From assembly GCA_003116875.1 (NCBI GenBank), contig BCKT01000013.1, positions 877,622-941,621 of the forward strand: a DNA stretch of 64,000 bases. The letters run 5' to 3'. The position numbers and the translations under genes are program-made. This document shows positions 8,643 to 19,759 of this stretch, one piece after another (positions within the stretch are counted from its first letter, which is position 1; each line of letters starts with the position of its first letter). The notes under the pieces were generated by a model. The model was not told the DNA's origin, ran no database searches, and saw only the letters and a list, made by a program, of their open reading frames with translations. This DNA is from Takashimella koratensis. Lineage: Eukaryota; Basidiomycota; Tremellomycetes; Trichosporonales; Tetragoniomycetaceae.

Positions 8643-11453
8643 ATGTCCTTTCCCAACTCCCCTTCTGCTTCCTCTTCCAAGCTCACCCGCAAAGCCACCA
8701 AACTCGCTCGCAAGGCTGCCAAGGCATCTCGCAAGGCGTCCAAGCAATCTCGTCGGGCTATCACATCATCCCTTGGCTCTCCCTCTTCCTCTTCCCCCCT
8801 CCCATCCACCTCCCCTCCTCTGACCCTTCCGGCCGCACCCACCTTCTCCTCTCCCAGTTCGACCATGGCGACCTTCCCCGCCCTCCTCTCCAACGTCCTT
8901 GGTGACTTTGGCCTTCCCGCTGGCCTGGGTCTGACCAGTGCCGTCCTCCCTGTCCTCTCTGGATCAGGGCTCCCCTCGATCTCTCGACTCGTGAAGACCG
9001 ACACGATCATCGGTGTCGCGCTGAAGATGGCGCTGGTCGGGATCCTCGTGGCGCTCGTCAGGCAGCTCTACGGATACACCAAGACCTGGATCTACGATTG
9101 TACGTCCTCTTCTCTCCCCTCATAGTTCACCCATGCCAACCCTCCACCCTTAGCAATCTTCATCACCGCCTACGTTGAGCGTGCGGACCCAGCGTTTGAT
9201 TGGATCCGCGCTTGGATGGCTCAAGATGCATACGCTCAATCCCAAATGCGCGTCTACCGTCTCTTCTCTTCCGACTCTCGCCAAGCCGTTCGGGACATGA
9301 ACGCTCGCGACGCCTCTGGATCAACCAAAGCCGCTCGCCCCATGTCCGCGTCAATGCACCATCACGCTACTTGGGGTACCAAGCACTTCCGCGGTCAAGT
9401 CATGGCAATCGACGAACAGCCTATCCTCGTTTGGAAAGATGGGAAACCCATCTGGCTTACAAGATCTAGGAGGGATTTTGCAAGAAGTCCAGGAAAGTTT
9501 ATCGATCATGTCAAAGTCTGCAGTTTTAGGTTTCATCCTTCAGCGGTGATTGATTTCCTCGCCGATGCGCATAGGCAGTTTTACCAGAAGACCGAGTCGG
9601 AATTGCTGATTTTCCATGCTTCGTGAGTGGTCAAAGGTGACCTTGACGTCGCACACGGCGTGTGGACCACTTGTACAACGCTTGTCTTGCCCAGATGTTT
9701 ACCACTGTTCAAGCCACTGACACGCCCAGGGCGATCAATGGTACATGGTACGACCCGATCACTCGCCCTGCTCGACCTTGGACATCTGTCATTCTCCCTC
9801 CTTCTGTCAAAGATGACGTCTGTGACGACGTTGAGCGTTTCCTCTCTGACGAAGAAGCGAAATGGTACGCTGCCCGTGGGATCCCTCACCGTCGCGGATA
9901 CCTCCTTCACGGTAAACCGGGTGCAGGGAAGACTACACTCGCGACTGCCATTGCGACGAGATTGAGACTGGACGTGTACATTATCGAGCCCGGAGCAAGA
10001 GGAATGGACGACGCCAAGTTGAGCAAGTTGTTCCGCAGTTGCCCACCGGGGAACATGATCCTCATCGAGGATATGTAAGTGGACTGCGATTTTGCATACA
10101 TCTCTCCTAGAGTAGAAAACTTGTGGACGTCGCTGACACAACCAGTGACTGCGTGATGCCTGCTCTCAGCAGAACCCGACGCGCACCGACTGAAGCCCTC
10201 TCCGACGCCGCTCAGACATTTGGCGACGCCGGGGTGGAAGACGAGGACGACTCGTCTGATGAAGAGGCCGAGACGACGGAACGACCCGAGCGCGCTGGAC
10301 CCATTGGCAAAAAGGGCGGGCCCGTTGGGGCCGGAGGACCAGGGATGGGTCTCCCGCCGTCGACTGTAACACTCTCCGGGTTGTTGAACGCCATTGACGG
10401 TGTCTCGAGTCAGGAAGACTGCATCCTCTTTGCCTCGACGTGAGTAGTGTGAGCTCGGTGCGGGGTGAAAGAGTGTCTTGGAGTTGACTGACGCGGTCTA
10501 TTAGGAACCACCCCAAGAGACTGGACGAAGCGCTCACCCGCCCGGGCCGGTTCGATGTTCAAGTGGCATTCGGCAACGCTACCCCTGCGCAAGCTACGGC
10601 CTTGTTCAAGCATTTCTACCCTCTCGAGGATTTTCCCTCTTCACCTACTGTACGTACCTTGCACCAACCTCGCTGATATACCCAGTCTGAGAGTGCCCCT
10701 GGGTTGCTTGAGACCAAGCAGGTGCGCAAGGGGATCAAAGACGGGGTCAAGATGATGACTACCCAAGCGGACAAAGACGACGCGGTGGTACCTTCAGCTA
10801 CAGCTGTGGCGCGCAGGGCCAGGGCCGTGGTTTCGACCCAGGAAGAAATGGACGACCTCGCTCTGAAGTTTACCCAAGCGGTGTTCCCTTCGATCACGGG
10901 TGGGACCGGCACAATCACTGATGTGACATCTGCAGTCAATGCTGAGAAAGCCACTTTCGACCACGGGTCTCAATCCGTCATCGACGAGAAAGCCGAGTTG
11001 GATTTCAAACTCGGACAGCAGCCTGAAGCCACGCCCGAGGCTACGCCCGAGACCCCGCGCGATTTGGGCGTCTCAATGGCCGCGCTTCAAGGATACCTCC
11101 TACGCCACAAGACCGACCCGCACGCCGCGGCCGCTCATGCTATCGAATGGGCCAACGAAGTCCGTGCCGCCTCTGTCAGTCGCAAAGCCAAAGCGAAGCG
11201 TGGGTCGCAATCGGGACAAGCTGGGCCCGGGAGTACCACTTCTCTTGGAGTCAGTCCTGGTGGGACTGTCGACTCGATCGGCACGGCTCCGGCGGCTGAG
11301 AAAGGTCAGAGTGAGAGCACCAACGGGACAGAACAGAGCTCACAAACGGGTCAGGAGAAAGGGCTGAAGTCGAGCGCAGACAAGGAGGAGGAGGAGCGAT
11401 CCCCAAAGCAGCAGGAGTCGGAACTTTTGACTCCCCCTGCGTCTCCCCAGTGA
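8643..11453 (+). CDS. BCS1-like AAA ATPase
   Basis: Six exons (8643-9099, 9154-9622, 9730-10074, 10146-10439, 10505-10649, 10686-11453) give 825 aa, longer than yeast Bcs1 (about 450 aa). The N-terminus is basic, rich in Lys-Ala-Ser repeats. One hydrophobic segment follows at about residues 130-145 (VALKMALVGILVALV), matching the single membrane anchor of the family, and then a BCS1_N region. The AAA module has Walker A GKPGAGKTT, Walker B ILIEDIDCV (rebuilt across an intron), sensor ASTNHPKRLD and arginine finger region TRPGRFD. A roughly 55-residue acidic then Gly/Pro-rich insert follows Walker B. The C-terminal 250 residues are Gln/Ser/Glu-rich. Bcs1 inserts the Rieske protein into complex III; basidiomycetes carry divergent paralogues, and this one may have another substrate. 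The stop codon lies in a tandem repeat. Confidence 0.88.
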
Positions 11454-11533
11454 CCCAGTGACCCAGTGACCCAGTGACCCAGTGACCCAGTGACCCAGTG
11501 ACCCAGTGACCCAGTGACCCAGTGACCCAGTGA
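11446..11533 (+). repeat. Minisatellite, 11 perfect copies of an 8-bp unit
   Basis: The unit CCCAGTGA is repeated eleven times without error. The first copy contains the last codons and TGA stop (11451-11453) of the BCS1-like gene. Because 8 is not a multiple of 3, a TGA occurs every 24 nt in each forward frame. The reverse strand stays open in all frames and reads a GHWVTGSL repeat, which I regard as spurious. Confidence 0.97.
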
Positions 11534-12183
11534 ATCACCCCGTTGAGTCTTCAATCACTTCTGACATGTCTGTCACCTTTATCGCCACGTCTACACTTTG
11601 TAGTTGATTAGTTTGCAAACTCGATTTGATCGTCTCAACCCTCACCTCGCTCTCATGTGCTCACCCATCCACCTCGTCCGTACCACACCATTAATGCGCC
11701 CTTGTCCATGTCCTCTGCCCTCTTCATACACGTCCCCCCTGCACCCTTTCCTCGCCTATACTGTGCCCTTTCCATGCATTGTCTTTCCTTGTCCCGCCTT
11801 CTCTCCCCTTGTGCTCTCCCTCGTGCTCTTGCTGCCTGTGCATTGGCATCCCTCGCCGGCCCGAAGATGTCGGCATCAGCCATCAGTTGTGAGCCCTTGT
11901 TTGTTCAACCAACGGTCTACACGATCAACCAGCCATCATCAACCAACATATCCCCTTGCCCTCGACTCTTCTTCCCCACTCCCCGTCTCATCTCCATCCC
12001 TCCTCTTCTCCCTCCTCTCTCCTCTCCTATCTCACTGCTCAGCACTCATCACCACCTCTCTCGCCTTCGTATCATCACCATCAATCTCCTCGGCACCTGA
12101 GCGTTTGTGCAAAAACCTCTTTCTTCTCTGTCCACAACTGATCCCTACACCTCATCGAGACGACCTATAGAAGGATATCTGAT
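11534..12183. other. Intergenic region upstream of the GH5 glucanase
   Basis: This region is strongly pyrimidine-rich (11640-12160) with many CCTC/CTCC runs, consistent with a fungal promoter and 5' leader. No gene is supported. Confidence 0.5.
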
Positions 12184-14532
12184 ATGAGACGCTGGCTCGT
12201 CCTTCTTTCCTTCGTACCATGGGCAAGTGCAGTTACTCCTACGTCTCAACCTCGAGCACCATCTCGACCTCTTGTACGACGGACCAATACGACGATGACG
12301 ACGACGACCTCGAAGGCCACAACCAGCACTACGACGACAAATACCACGGTTCAGGCGCCTGGATTCATTTGGGGCCAAGACCCAATGCGAGGGGTCAACA
12401 TTGGCGGGTGGTGAGTGAGTGCCGGTCCGTTGCAGAGATCCCCTGTCCACCAACGCATTGAGCAGGTCTTGGACCTCCTGCAGGTTACAGGAATTTGAAC
12501 AATCTAGCTGACACTTTACGGCCTCCCGATGATCACGCTGCCTCTTCGACCTTTTCTCCATCGACTCCTCCTCCATCGACTTCGCCTACGCCGACCATTT
12601 CGCCGCCGCCGTCGTCGTCGTCATCGCCATCACCAGGCTCGTGCTCGAACCATGGATCACCCCATCCTTATTCTCCTCCAAACCCGCTTGGGTCGTCGAC
12701 GAATGGACTTATGGGCAATACATGTCTACCCAGTCTGAACCGTTAGGGGAGATTACGAATCATTGGGGTAATTGGTTTGAGTATTCCGAGTTGGAGAAGT
12801 GAGTCGCACCTCCCGAGAGGCCCTTCAGGCGGGGGTCTTGGCTTCACCCAAGGAATGAGGAGTTTCAGATTTATTGAACCTCGCTGACGAGGGTAGTATC
12901 GCTTCCGTGGGACTCAACACAATCCGGATCCCAATAGGCTGTGAGTTAATACCCTCAGCAACTAGTTCCCAACCATGACAACAGAATCGAAGCTGAAGTC
13001 TGATCACGGTGCAGTCTGGTCGTTGATCCCGCTCGAGAATGGGGAACCGTACTTGGTCGGTAAGTCCTCTGCCTTGACTGCCTTCACTCGGCGACTCAAC
13101 CAGGTAAACGGTGCTGATAAGTGTGTCTGGCTTGACAGGAGCGTGGCCGTACATGAAGCAGGCGGTACAATGGGCGCAGAGCCTCAACCTCAAGGTGAAC
13201 TACCAGTCTAGACCCCCTCCTCCCCTTTCTTCTGACCTTACCATCCTCAGGTCATGATTGATCTCCATGGCGCGCCCGGTTCTCAAAACGGTTTCGACAA
13301 CTCTGGCCTTTGCGGAACCCGTCAATGGTTTTCCAACAGCACCAACCTCTCTCGCACCTTGACCGCTTTGCAAATCCTCGTTTCTGAATTCTCTCAGCCT
13401 TCTTACTCCTCTACCGTCCTGACCATCGAGCTTGTCAACGAGCCGAATCCTTATACTGCCTCGGATCTGGAGACGATCAAAGGGTTCTATACGAGCGGGT
13501 ACACCGCGGTCAGAGAGACTCAGGGGGGACAGGCGACGTTTGTGGTTGCGCTTCATGATGCGTATCAGAGTCTGGAGAGTTGGCAGGGGTTTATGACACC
13601 ACCAGGGTATCAGGATGTCACGTTGGATACGGTGAGCCCGGGTTTGGGGATGGGCTTTGGGGTGAGAGGCTAGACTGACGAGCGACGGCACAGCATATCT
13701 ACTCCATGTTCGACCTCGACCTCATCGCGCTCGGGTATACTCAAAATCTCGAATGGACATGCTCCTATGTCTCCGAGCTGGTCTCTTCCAACTCTCAAAC
13801 CTGGACCATTGTTGGCGAATTCACCAGTGAGTCGATACGTGTCTCCTTTGCGATTCAGACTCACTTTCCTCGAGCTATACTTGTTCACCAAACCTGTGAA
13901 CCTCGGCTGACTATGTAGCCGCCAATACTGACTGCGCGCTGTGGCTAAACGGACGCGGTATGGGCTCTCGATACGATAACACTCTCAACGGGACGGCCCC
14001 ACTTGCGTTCCCAGGCGATTGTAGCGTCAAATCCGGTGCGGATCCGAGCAAGTGGGACGCGCAGTATATCGATCATTTAGGGAGGTCATTTGAGGCCCAG
14101 ACATGGGTCTATGAGAAGGCAGTGAGTCATGAAGTCGAGCTTGTGACCAGGGAGAGAAAAGGTTCGTTCAGTCGTTGATGGTCGAGCATAGTCTGGGTGG
14201 CTGTTCTGGACGTGGAAAACGGAACAGGCGGCAGATTGGTCGATGCAAGAAGGGATCATCTACGGCTGGATCCCGACACCTATCACCGCCAAGCCACACG
14301 GGTGAGTCTGGATGTGTGATGCAGCAAGCATGAACAGCTGGGAGGTGTTGGCCGCACGACCTAGGTCGAGAGGTGAGCAATGCTTATCATTCACAGGCAG
14401 CCGTGTCAGTTTCCAAATGACTCAGCGACGACGAGCGCTGCGAGGACGACTCGTTCCCTTGACCCTCGGCTCGGGCCTGTTTCCATCTTGGTCTTTATTT
14501 TGTTCTCCACACTAGATATCTTGATGTCTTAG
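12184..14532 (+). CDS. GH5 exo-beta-1,3-glucanase, secreted, probably GPI-anchored
   Basis: Ten exons (12184-12410, 12637-12798, 12897-12940, 13015-13059, 13139-13194, 13251-13631, 13694-13826, 13919-14121, 14192-14301, 14397-14532) give 498 aa in one frame. A signal peptide (MRRWLVLLSFVPWASA) precedes a Thr-rich linker. The catalytic domain opens with [20 protein letters not shown], joined across a 226-nt intron. It continues with NTIRIPIGFW and IDLHGAPGSQNGFDNSG. The acid/base Glu is in ELVNEPNP and the nucleophile Glu in TIVGEFTTANTDCALWLNG. GWLFWTWKTE closes the barrel. The C-terminus ends in a hydrophobic tail (VSILVFILFSTLDILMS) after a Ser/Thr/Ala stretch, as in GPI-anchored wall glucanases. 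The family trims and remodels cell-wall beta-1,3-glucan. Confidence 0.9.
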
Positions 14533-14605
14533 AGATGTCGATAGATCCCTTAGATTCCATACCATGCATACTCACCAGAGCCCGTCATGTCCACTTGACA
14601 ACCTC

Positions 14606-15813
14606 CTAGCTGTTGCTATCCCGACCTAAACTCCTACTCGCCTCGCTCGATTCGCCCCGCTCCATCTTTTCAATCTCCTTCAACACCTCGTTCTCCCTCA
14701 CTCGGCGTCTAATCTTCTCCCGTCGTTCTTTCCCATGCAGAGCGGCTTCTTGACGCGCCTCAGCGAGGGCGTGTGATGCTCTACAGTAAGAATAGGATGT
14801 CGACGCAACCAGAGATTGGAGGGAAGCAGTGATAGATTGTCAACAAAGTCATCGGCAGAGTCACTAGACAGTCTCGACTCACACAACATGCCGTTGCTCG
14901 AGAACACCGCGGGTCGTCTCTGCCGCACCGCCTAGCCGTAGCCACTGTATATAAGCCGCGAAGATTGCCTACACAAGTCAGCACCACCTCTTCGGCCCAG
15001 TCGCAAGCCTCACGCCTCGCTTTTCTCTTTCCCTTTCCCAAAATCAACTCACCAAACCCGAGACGACGCCGACGAACAGCTCATTCGACATGTACCTCTC
15101 CTCCTTTTTTGGTTTCTCCCCATTGAAGAAATTATTATCGTGATCATGATGATACGGATGCCAACCGCCATCTCCACTTGCGAACCCACCCCATGCTCCT
15201 CTCCCTGCTTCGCTTTCCCTGAACCCGCGGCCGTGACCCCAGGCTCGAGCACCGTGGTCCCGGCGGTACCTGATCTCCGCGCGCATCTGGTCGTCATAGC
15301 TCGACGTCGAGGAACCCGGGGAGGACCAGCCGTACCCTGTCTGAAGGAAAGAGGAGCGTTTGTGTGGATCGGATAAGAGGGTGTAGGCGCGGTGAAGGGT
15401 GGAGAAGTGGTCAGCAGAGGACGAGGGGTGCGACGAGTCTGGATGGAGTAAGAGAGCTAGTCGATAGTCTGGAAGTGTTAGCTAGCTGTGGATCGAGAGT
15501 ACTCACAAGACTGCTTGATCTCTTTATCGCCCGCTGCCCGATCGAGACCAAGAATCTCGTACGGACTCGGAGGCCCACCATGTTTCCCACGAGTAGGGAA
15601 AGTGTACTGGTCTTGCGTGTCGGCACGGGCCTTGCCTTTTCGAGTATGACGATGGTGAGAAGGGTGACGGCTGAACTCGGCTTCCGATGGGGTGGAGGAT
15701 GGGTCGTGATGCTCGCTGTGGTCTTCACGAGCCGCGGCGTGTGCGAAGCGGGAGAAGAAGGTGGACCGGGGCCGTGAGAAAGATAGTGGAGCACGTATGG
15801 GAAATGTACGCAT
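14606..15813 (-). CDS. J-domain (DnaJ/Hsp40) protein, probably mitochondrial
   Basis: Four exons (15813-15507, 15468-15053, 14968-14883, 14780-14606) give 327 aa. The chosen start (MRTFPIRAPLSFSRPRSTFF) looks like a mitochondrial presequence; an upstream ATG at 15894 would add 27 residues. The J domain begins YEILGLDRAAGDKEIKQSYY. The essential HPD is in LLLHPDSSH, and HRAYTLLSDPHKR follows. A Gly/His-rich region comes next. The segment NELFVGVVSGLAIFAAYIQW, rebuilt across an intron, is probably a membrane span. The tail is a charged helix (ALHGKERREKIRRRVREN). J proteins stimulate Hsp70 ATPase. The combination suggests a membrane-bound organellar co-chaperone, but the partner is unknown. Confidence 0.82.
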
Positions 15814-16073
15814 GGGGAATAGGAGATGAGATATGGTGTAGGGAGAGAGGAGGATGGATAATTGACGATCGCGCGACCGGGATGAATCGACCACGGAGTC
15901 AAGTCGGAAATCGCCGCTTCACGGGAAGACTTGACGAGAAGAGGACGGGACAAGATAGCGAGCTCAGATTATGGCCAGTCTCGACGCCTGAGATATCGGC
16001 AACATAGAGGACGAACAAAGCTCAATCAAGACAGTTGCATAGAGACGATTACGCGAGACTAGTCCGAATCACT

Positions 16074-17236
16074 CTAAATCTTCTCGATCAACGCGGCGAT
16101 ACGCTCGCCCATGGTCACGCACGTCCCCTTCCCTCCCAGATCAGGAGTAACCACCTCGCCGCCTTCTTCAAGAACTTTTTCGATCGCACGCATCATTGCG
16201 TCTGCAGCCTCCGTGTACCCAAAGTGACTCAACATCATCTGACCGGCCCAGATCATGCCGACCGGGTTGGCGATCCCCTTGCCGGCGATATCGGGAGCGC
16301 TACCGTGGACAGGCTCGAACAGGCTCGGCCAAGTCCCCTCGGGGTTGATGTTGGCAGACGGAGCGACACCGATCGACCCAGTGCATGCCGGTCCCAGGTC
16401 AGAGAGGATGTCTCCGAATAGGTTGCTGTTGTCAGCAATGTAGGTTCAGACAACTCACCTTCCAACAACAACGTCAAAGATCTCCGGGCGGAGTACAAAC
16501 CACGCCGTGAGGATATCAATGTGATACTTGTCCACTCTCACATCGGGGTACTTTGCACCCATCTTGGCGACCCGTTCGTCCCAGTACGGCATGGAGATAC
16601 TGATCCCATTACTCTTTGTCGCACTGGTCAAGTGTTTCTTGGGTCGACTCTGGGCCAAGTCGTACGCAAACTTGAGGATCCTATCCACTCCCGTCCTCGT
16701 CATCACCGTCTCCTGAACGACAAACTCCCTATCGGTCCCTTCAAAGATTCTACCACCGATAGACGAGTACTCTCCCTCTGTATTCTCACGAACCACCCAA
16801 AAGTCGATATCCCCTACTTCTTTGCCGGCAAGAGGGCATCGGATACCAGGCATGAGTCGACACGGGCGGAGGTTGACGTATTGGTCAAACTCTCGACGAA
16901 ACTGGATAAGCGAGCCCCACAACGAGACGTGATCCGGAACCCTCGCAGGGTCACCAACAGCCCCAAAGTAAATCGCGTCGTAGGATGCCAGCGTCTCTTT
17001 CCAGTTCTCGGGGAGCATGGTCCCTTCGCGGAGGTATCGATCGCATGACGCCCAGTCGCCAAAGCTCTCGTCGAGCTCGAGGTCAATGTTGAAGCTAAGA
17101 TTAGTGGTGTTGTTGATAGAGCTCACCGTTGGGCGGCGGCCTTCAGACAGGCCAGACCTTGCGGCATGACTTCCTGTCCGATCCCATCGCCTGGGATGAC
17201 GGCGACGCGGAGTGATTTCTTAGTAGCTACCGGCAT
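16074..17236 (-). CDS. Tartrate/D-malate-type dehydrogenase (isocitrate/isopropylmalate family)
   Basis: Three exons (17236-17127, 17094-16459, 16425-16074) give 365 aa, normal for the family. The N-terminus has the nucleotide-fold signature AVIPGDGIGQEV. Motifs match tartrate dehydrogenase/decarboxylase (ttuC/dmlA type) better than LeuB: VPDHVSLWGSLIQFRREFDQ, FWVVRENTEGEYSS, KHLTSATKSNG and DKYHIDILTAWFVLRP. NLFGDILSDLGPACTG and FEPVHGSAPDIAGKG supply metal- and NAD-binding parts. It should oxidise tartrate or D-malate with NAD(+) and Mn/Mg. It is divergent from a flavocytochrome b2 gene across 345 bp, which suggests joint use of hydroxy acids. Isopropylmalate dehydrogenase is the less likely alternative. 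Confidence 0.88.
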
Positions 17237-17581
17237 GGCAAATGGGTTACGACTCGTTGCATCCTAAGTGACCCAGCTTATAAGACCTCGTCACTGGTTC
17301 GGTACGCCGGATCGTTCCGACGTCATGTGGTCAGAGGACCGTGTAAACGATGGTCTATTCTTGTGCGCGAGGTTTATTATGGTCTTCCTAACCCAGGGCT
17401 GAGATTTAGGCGGCTCTTGCAGCTCCGTTCCCTCGGGGTCGCCCCGCCCGCGGGCCGGTGAGGCGGTACGATTGTTCCGCCGATTACCGGTGCCCCGAGT
17501 CTGTTTTACTCCAGGTCTGAGCACTTTCAACAACAACCATCCTCTGTGCATAGCTGCCAGAACATCACTGGTGCCTACAAC
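17237..17581. promoter_or_regulatory. Shared divergent promoter of the two hydroxy-acid dehydrogenase genes
   Basis: These 345 bp separate the two start codons. The region contains a perfect GGCGG-N10-CCGCC palindrome at 17462-17481. A GC-rich run at 17437-17458 includes CCCCGC, which resembles a Mig1/CreA carbon-repression core. No gene is seen. Confidence 0.55.
17462..17481. promoter_or_regulatory. CGG-N10-CCG palindrome, candidate Zn2Cys6 site
   Basis: GGCGG and CCGCC form perfect 5-bp arms around the 10-nt spacer TACGATTGTT. Zn2Cys6 dimers of the Gal4/Leu3 class bind CGG half-sites in this arrangement. The site lies 101 bp upstream of the flavocytochrome ATG. The factor is unknown. Confidence 0.5.
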
Positions 17582-19608
17582 ATGTTCAAATACGCTGCCA
17601 CCTCATGTGCGCGAGCTTCGTCCCGCGTCGCTCGTCAGACTCGTTCGCTTTCCTCCGTGAGCAGTCCTAGCCGACGCTGGCTAGTGGTTGCCGGTGCCGG
17701 CGGTGTTCTCGCCTGGGTGAGTGCTCTCATAGACCGGGCTGACCCCAGGGCGCAATCCAATGGTCCCCTCTTCTCCTCGACTCTGTCAACGAGCGGCAGA
17801 AGCACGACCCTGACCGTGTCGTCTCTGGCGCAAAAGGCTCCAAGCGCACTGGCGAGGTATCCGATATCGATCCAACCGAAGACCTCAGAGCGCAGGGTTG
17901 GAATGTCAAGGACCAAGGGTACATCCCAATGCAAGAGGTCGCACGGCACAACCTCGCCCAGGACGCGTGGGTCATTGTCGACGGGAAAGTATTTGAGTGA
18001 GTCGTCGTAAAGAGTGTGCTAATAATAGTGTGACAAACTTTCACAAATATCACCCTGGAGGGTCTCAAATCATCGTCGCGAACGCTGGCAAGGACGTGAC
18101 GTGAGTAGCAGTTTTTCTTTGCTGATATCTAGAGCCTTATTCCGACCTGTGCATCCGCCAAATACCCTCGAGACCAACCTCCCACCAGAAGCGTTCAAGG
18201 GACTTGTCGACCCCGAGGCAGTCGCTGCAGTGAGTTACGTCGTGTTGAAAGCTAACAACAGTCGGTTAAAGCCTACGAAGCGGAGCTGGCCCGAGTAGAG
18301 CGGGAACGTAATGCCCTCCCGCCCCCTGAGACAATGCTCAGTCTTGACGAGCTACAAGTAAGTTTGTGTGAGGCCTTTTCTGACCTATAGGAAGCGGCAG
18401 AATCATTCCTCAGCCCCCGAGCGGCAAACTACTACGGCGCATCTAGTCTCGACGGGATCTCCACTGCCGACAACCGTGACAGCTTTAGAAAATGCCGCCT
18501 TGTCCCAAGGGTCATGCGTAACGTCGCTGCCGTCTCGCCTCAAACGACCATCTTTGGTGTCCCCTCGGCTCTCCCCATTTATGTCTCTCCCGCATCCAAC
18601 GCGCTCCTCGGCCACCCCGATGGCGAGCTGAACATTACTCGAGGGGTAAGTGGGTGTTTGTTCGGGCTGACCGCAGGCGGCAAAAACAGGGATTGTCCAG
18701 GGTATCTCGGCCGCCGCATCGTTCCCTCTGACAGAGATCTTGGATGAGAAAGATCGGATGGAGGGAGAACTAGGTCAAAAGATGGGAATGGTCTACCAGG
18801 TGTACCTTCAAAACGACCGATCCAAGACCGAGGAAGCCGTCCGTGAAGCTGTCGCAGGCGGTGTCCAGTAAGTCGAAAAGCTTCATCGCTAACCCCAGGG
18901 CACTGATCCTCACGGTTGACTCGAATGTCGGTGACCTTCGACAAAGTACAGAGAAAATGAAAGGATCACGATACGATGCCGAGCCCGGAATCCGAATGGG
19001 TCCATTCACAGATGTGGATAGGTACCATGATGTGACTCAGAACTGGGGTGATCTAGATCGGTTGAAAGAGCTCGCACCGGGGATTCCAATTTACCTCAAA
19101 GGCGTCTCTCATATTGATGTGAGTGGGAAAAGTAGTCAGTGATTGACTCCAGGATGCGCGACTGGCGAAGAAATACAACCTCGCTGGGTGTATCCTATCA
19201 AACCACGGTGGACGCCAATTGGATCGGTAAGCCCTTGTCTCAGCTCAACTGACACCAGTGCTCGAACCGGGTTCGACTCTCTTCGCTCTATCCATGCCGA
19301 GGACCCTCAGCTGCTCAAAGATATCGAAGTGTATATTGACGGAGGGTGCCGAAGAGGTAGTGATGTTCTCCAGGCGTTAGCATTGGGTGCACGAGGAGTG
19401 GGTCTCGGTCGACCGTTCCTTTGGGCTCAATCAGCATATGGTGAAAAGGGCGTCATCAGGGCGGTTAGGAGTAAGTGTAAATGAAAAGCTGAGCTGATGA
19501 TCAGTTCTTGAGAGTGAAATCGTTACCGCGATGAGGTTGTTGGGGGTTACCCGATTGGACCAGTTACAGCCTGGGATGATGGAGTGTCTCCAGGAAGTGT
19601 GGAAATGA
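17582..19608 (+). CDS. CYB2: Flavocytochrome b2, L-lactate dehydrogenase (cytochrome)
   Basis: Eleven exons, ten short introns, 567 aa. A mitochondrial presequence ([20 protein letters not shown]) is followed by a hydrophobic sorting segment ([13 protein letters not shown]), as expected for an intermembrane-space enzyme. The cytochrome b5 domain has the haem-ligand HPGG in NFHKYHPGG. The FMN domain carries NYYGASS (active-site Tyr), [29 protein letters not shown] and [11 protein letters not shown] (catalytic His and Arg), and ends with [14 protein letters not shown] and GLGRPF (phosphate binding). The enzyme oxidises L-lactate to pyruvate and reduces cytochrome c. The ATG at 17582 is the only in-frame one that starts the presequence. 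A related 2-hydroxy-acid substrate cannot be excluded. Confidence 0.93.
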
Positions 19609-19759
19609 CTCTGTTTTGGCGTCTTGTATTCAAAAATCCCATGCATTCATTTCAGAGACTGTTCTCAATACAAATCGAGAGGATTCTCACTACAAAAGGG
19701 GCTACCAAAAATGCTGCCCAACCGACTACTCCTTTCCTCTATATTGGCTCATTGGCCAC

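Noticed and set aside
8233..8905. Overlapping 120-150 codon frames upstream of and over the start of the BCS1-like gene
   Set aside because: Low-complexity reads of a CT-rich leader, in frames other than that of the conserved protein.
11251..11554. Minus-strand frames reading a GHWVTGSL repeat
   Set aside because: This is the reverse reading of the 8-bp minisatellite. There is no start context, splice support or homologous motif.
12411..12636. Possible extra coding exon (Ser/Pro-rich) inside the first GH5 intron
   Set aside because: Including it would break the conserved GGWLVLEPW junction. The CTCC/GTC-rich stretch is better read as the polypyrimidine part of a long intron.
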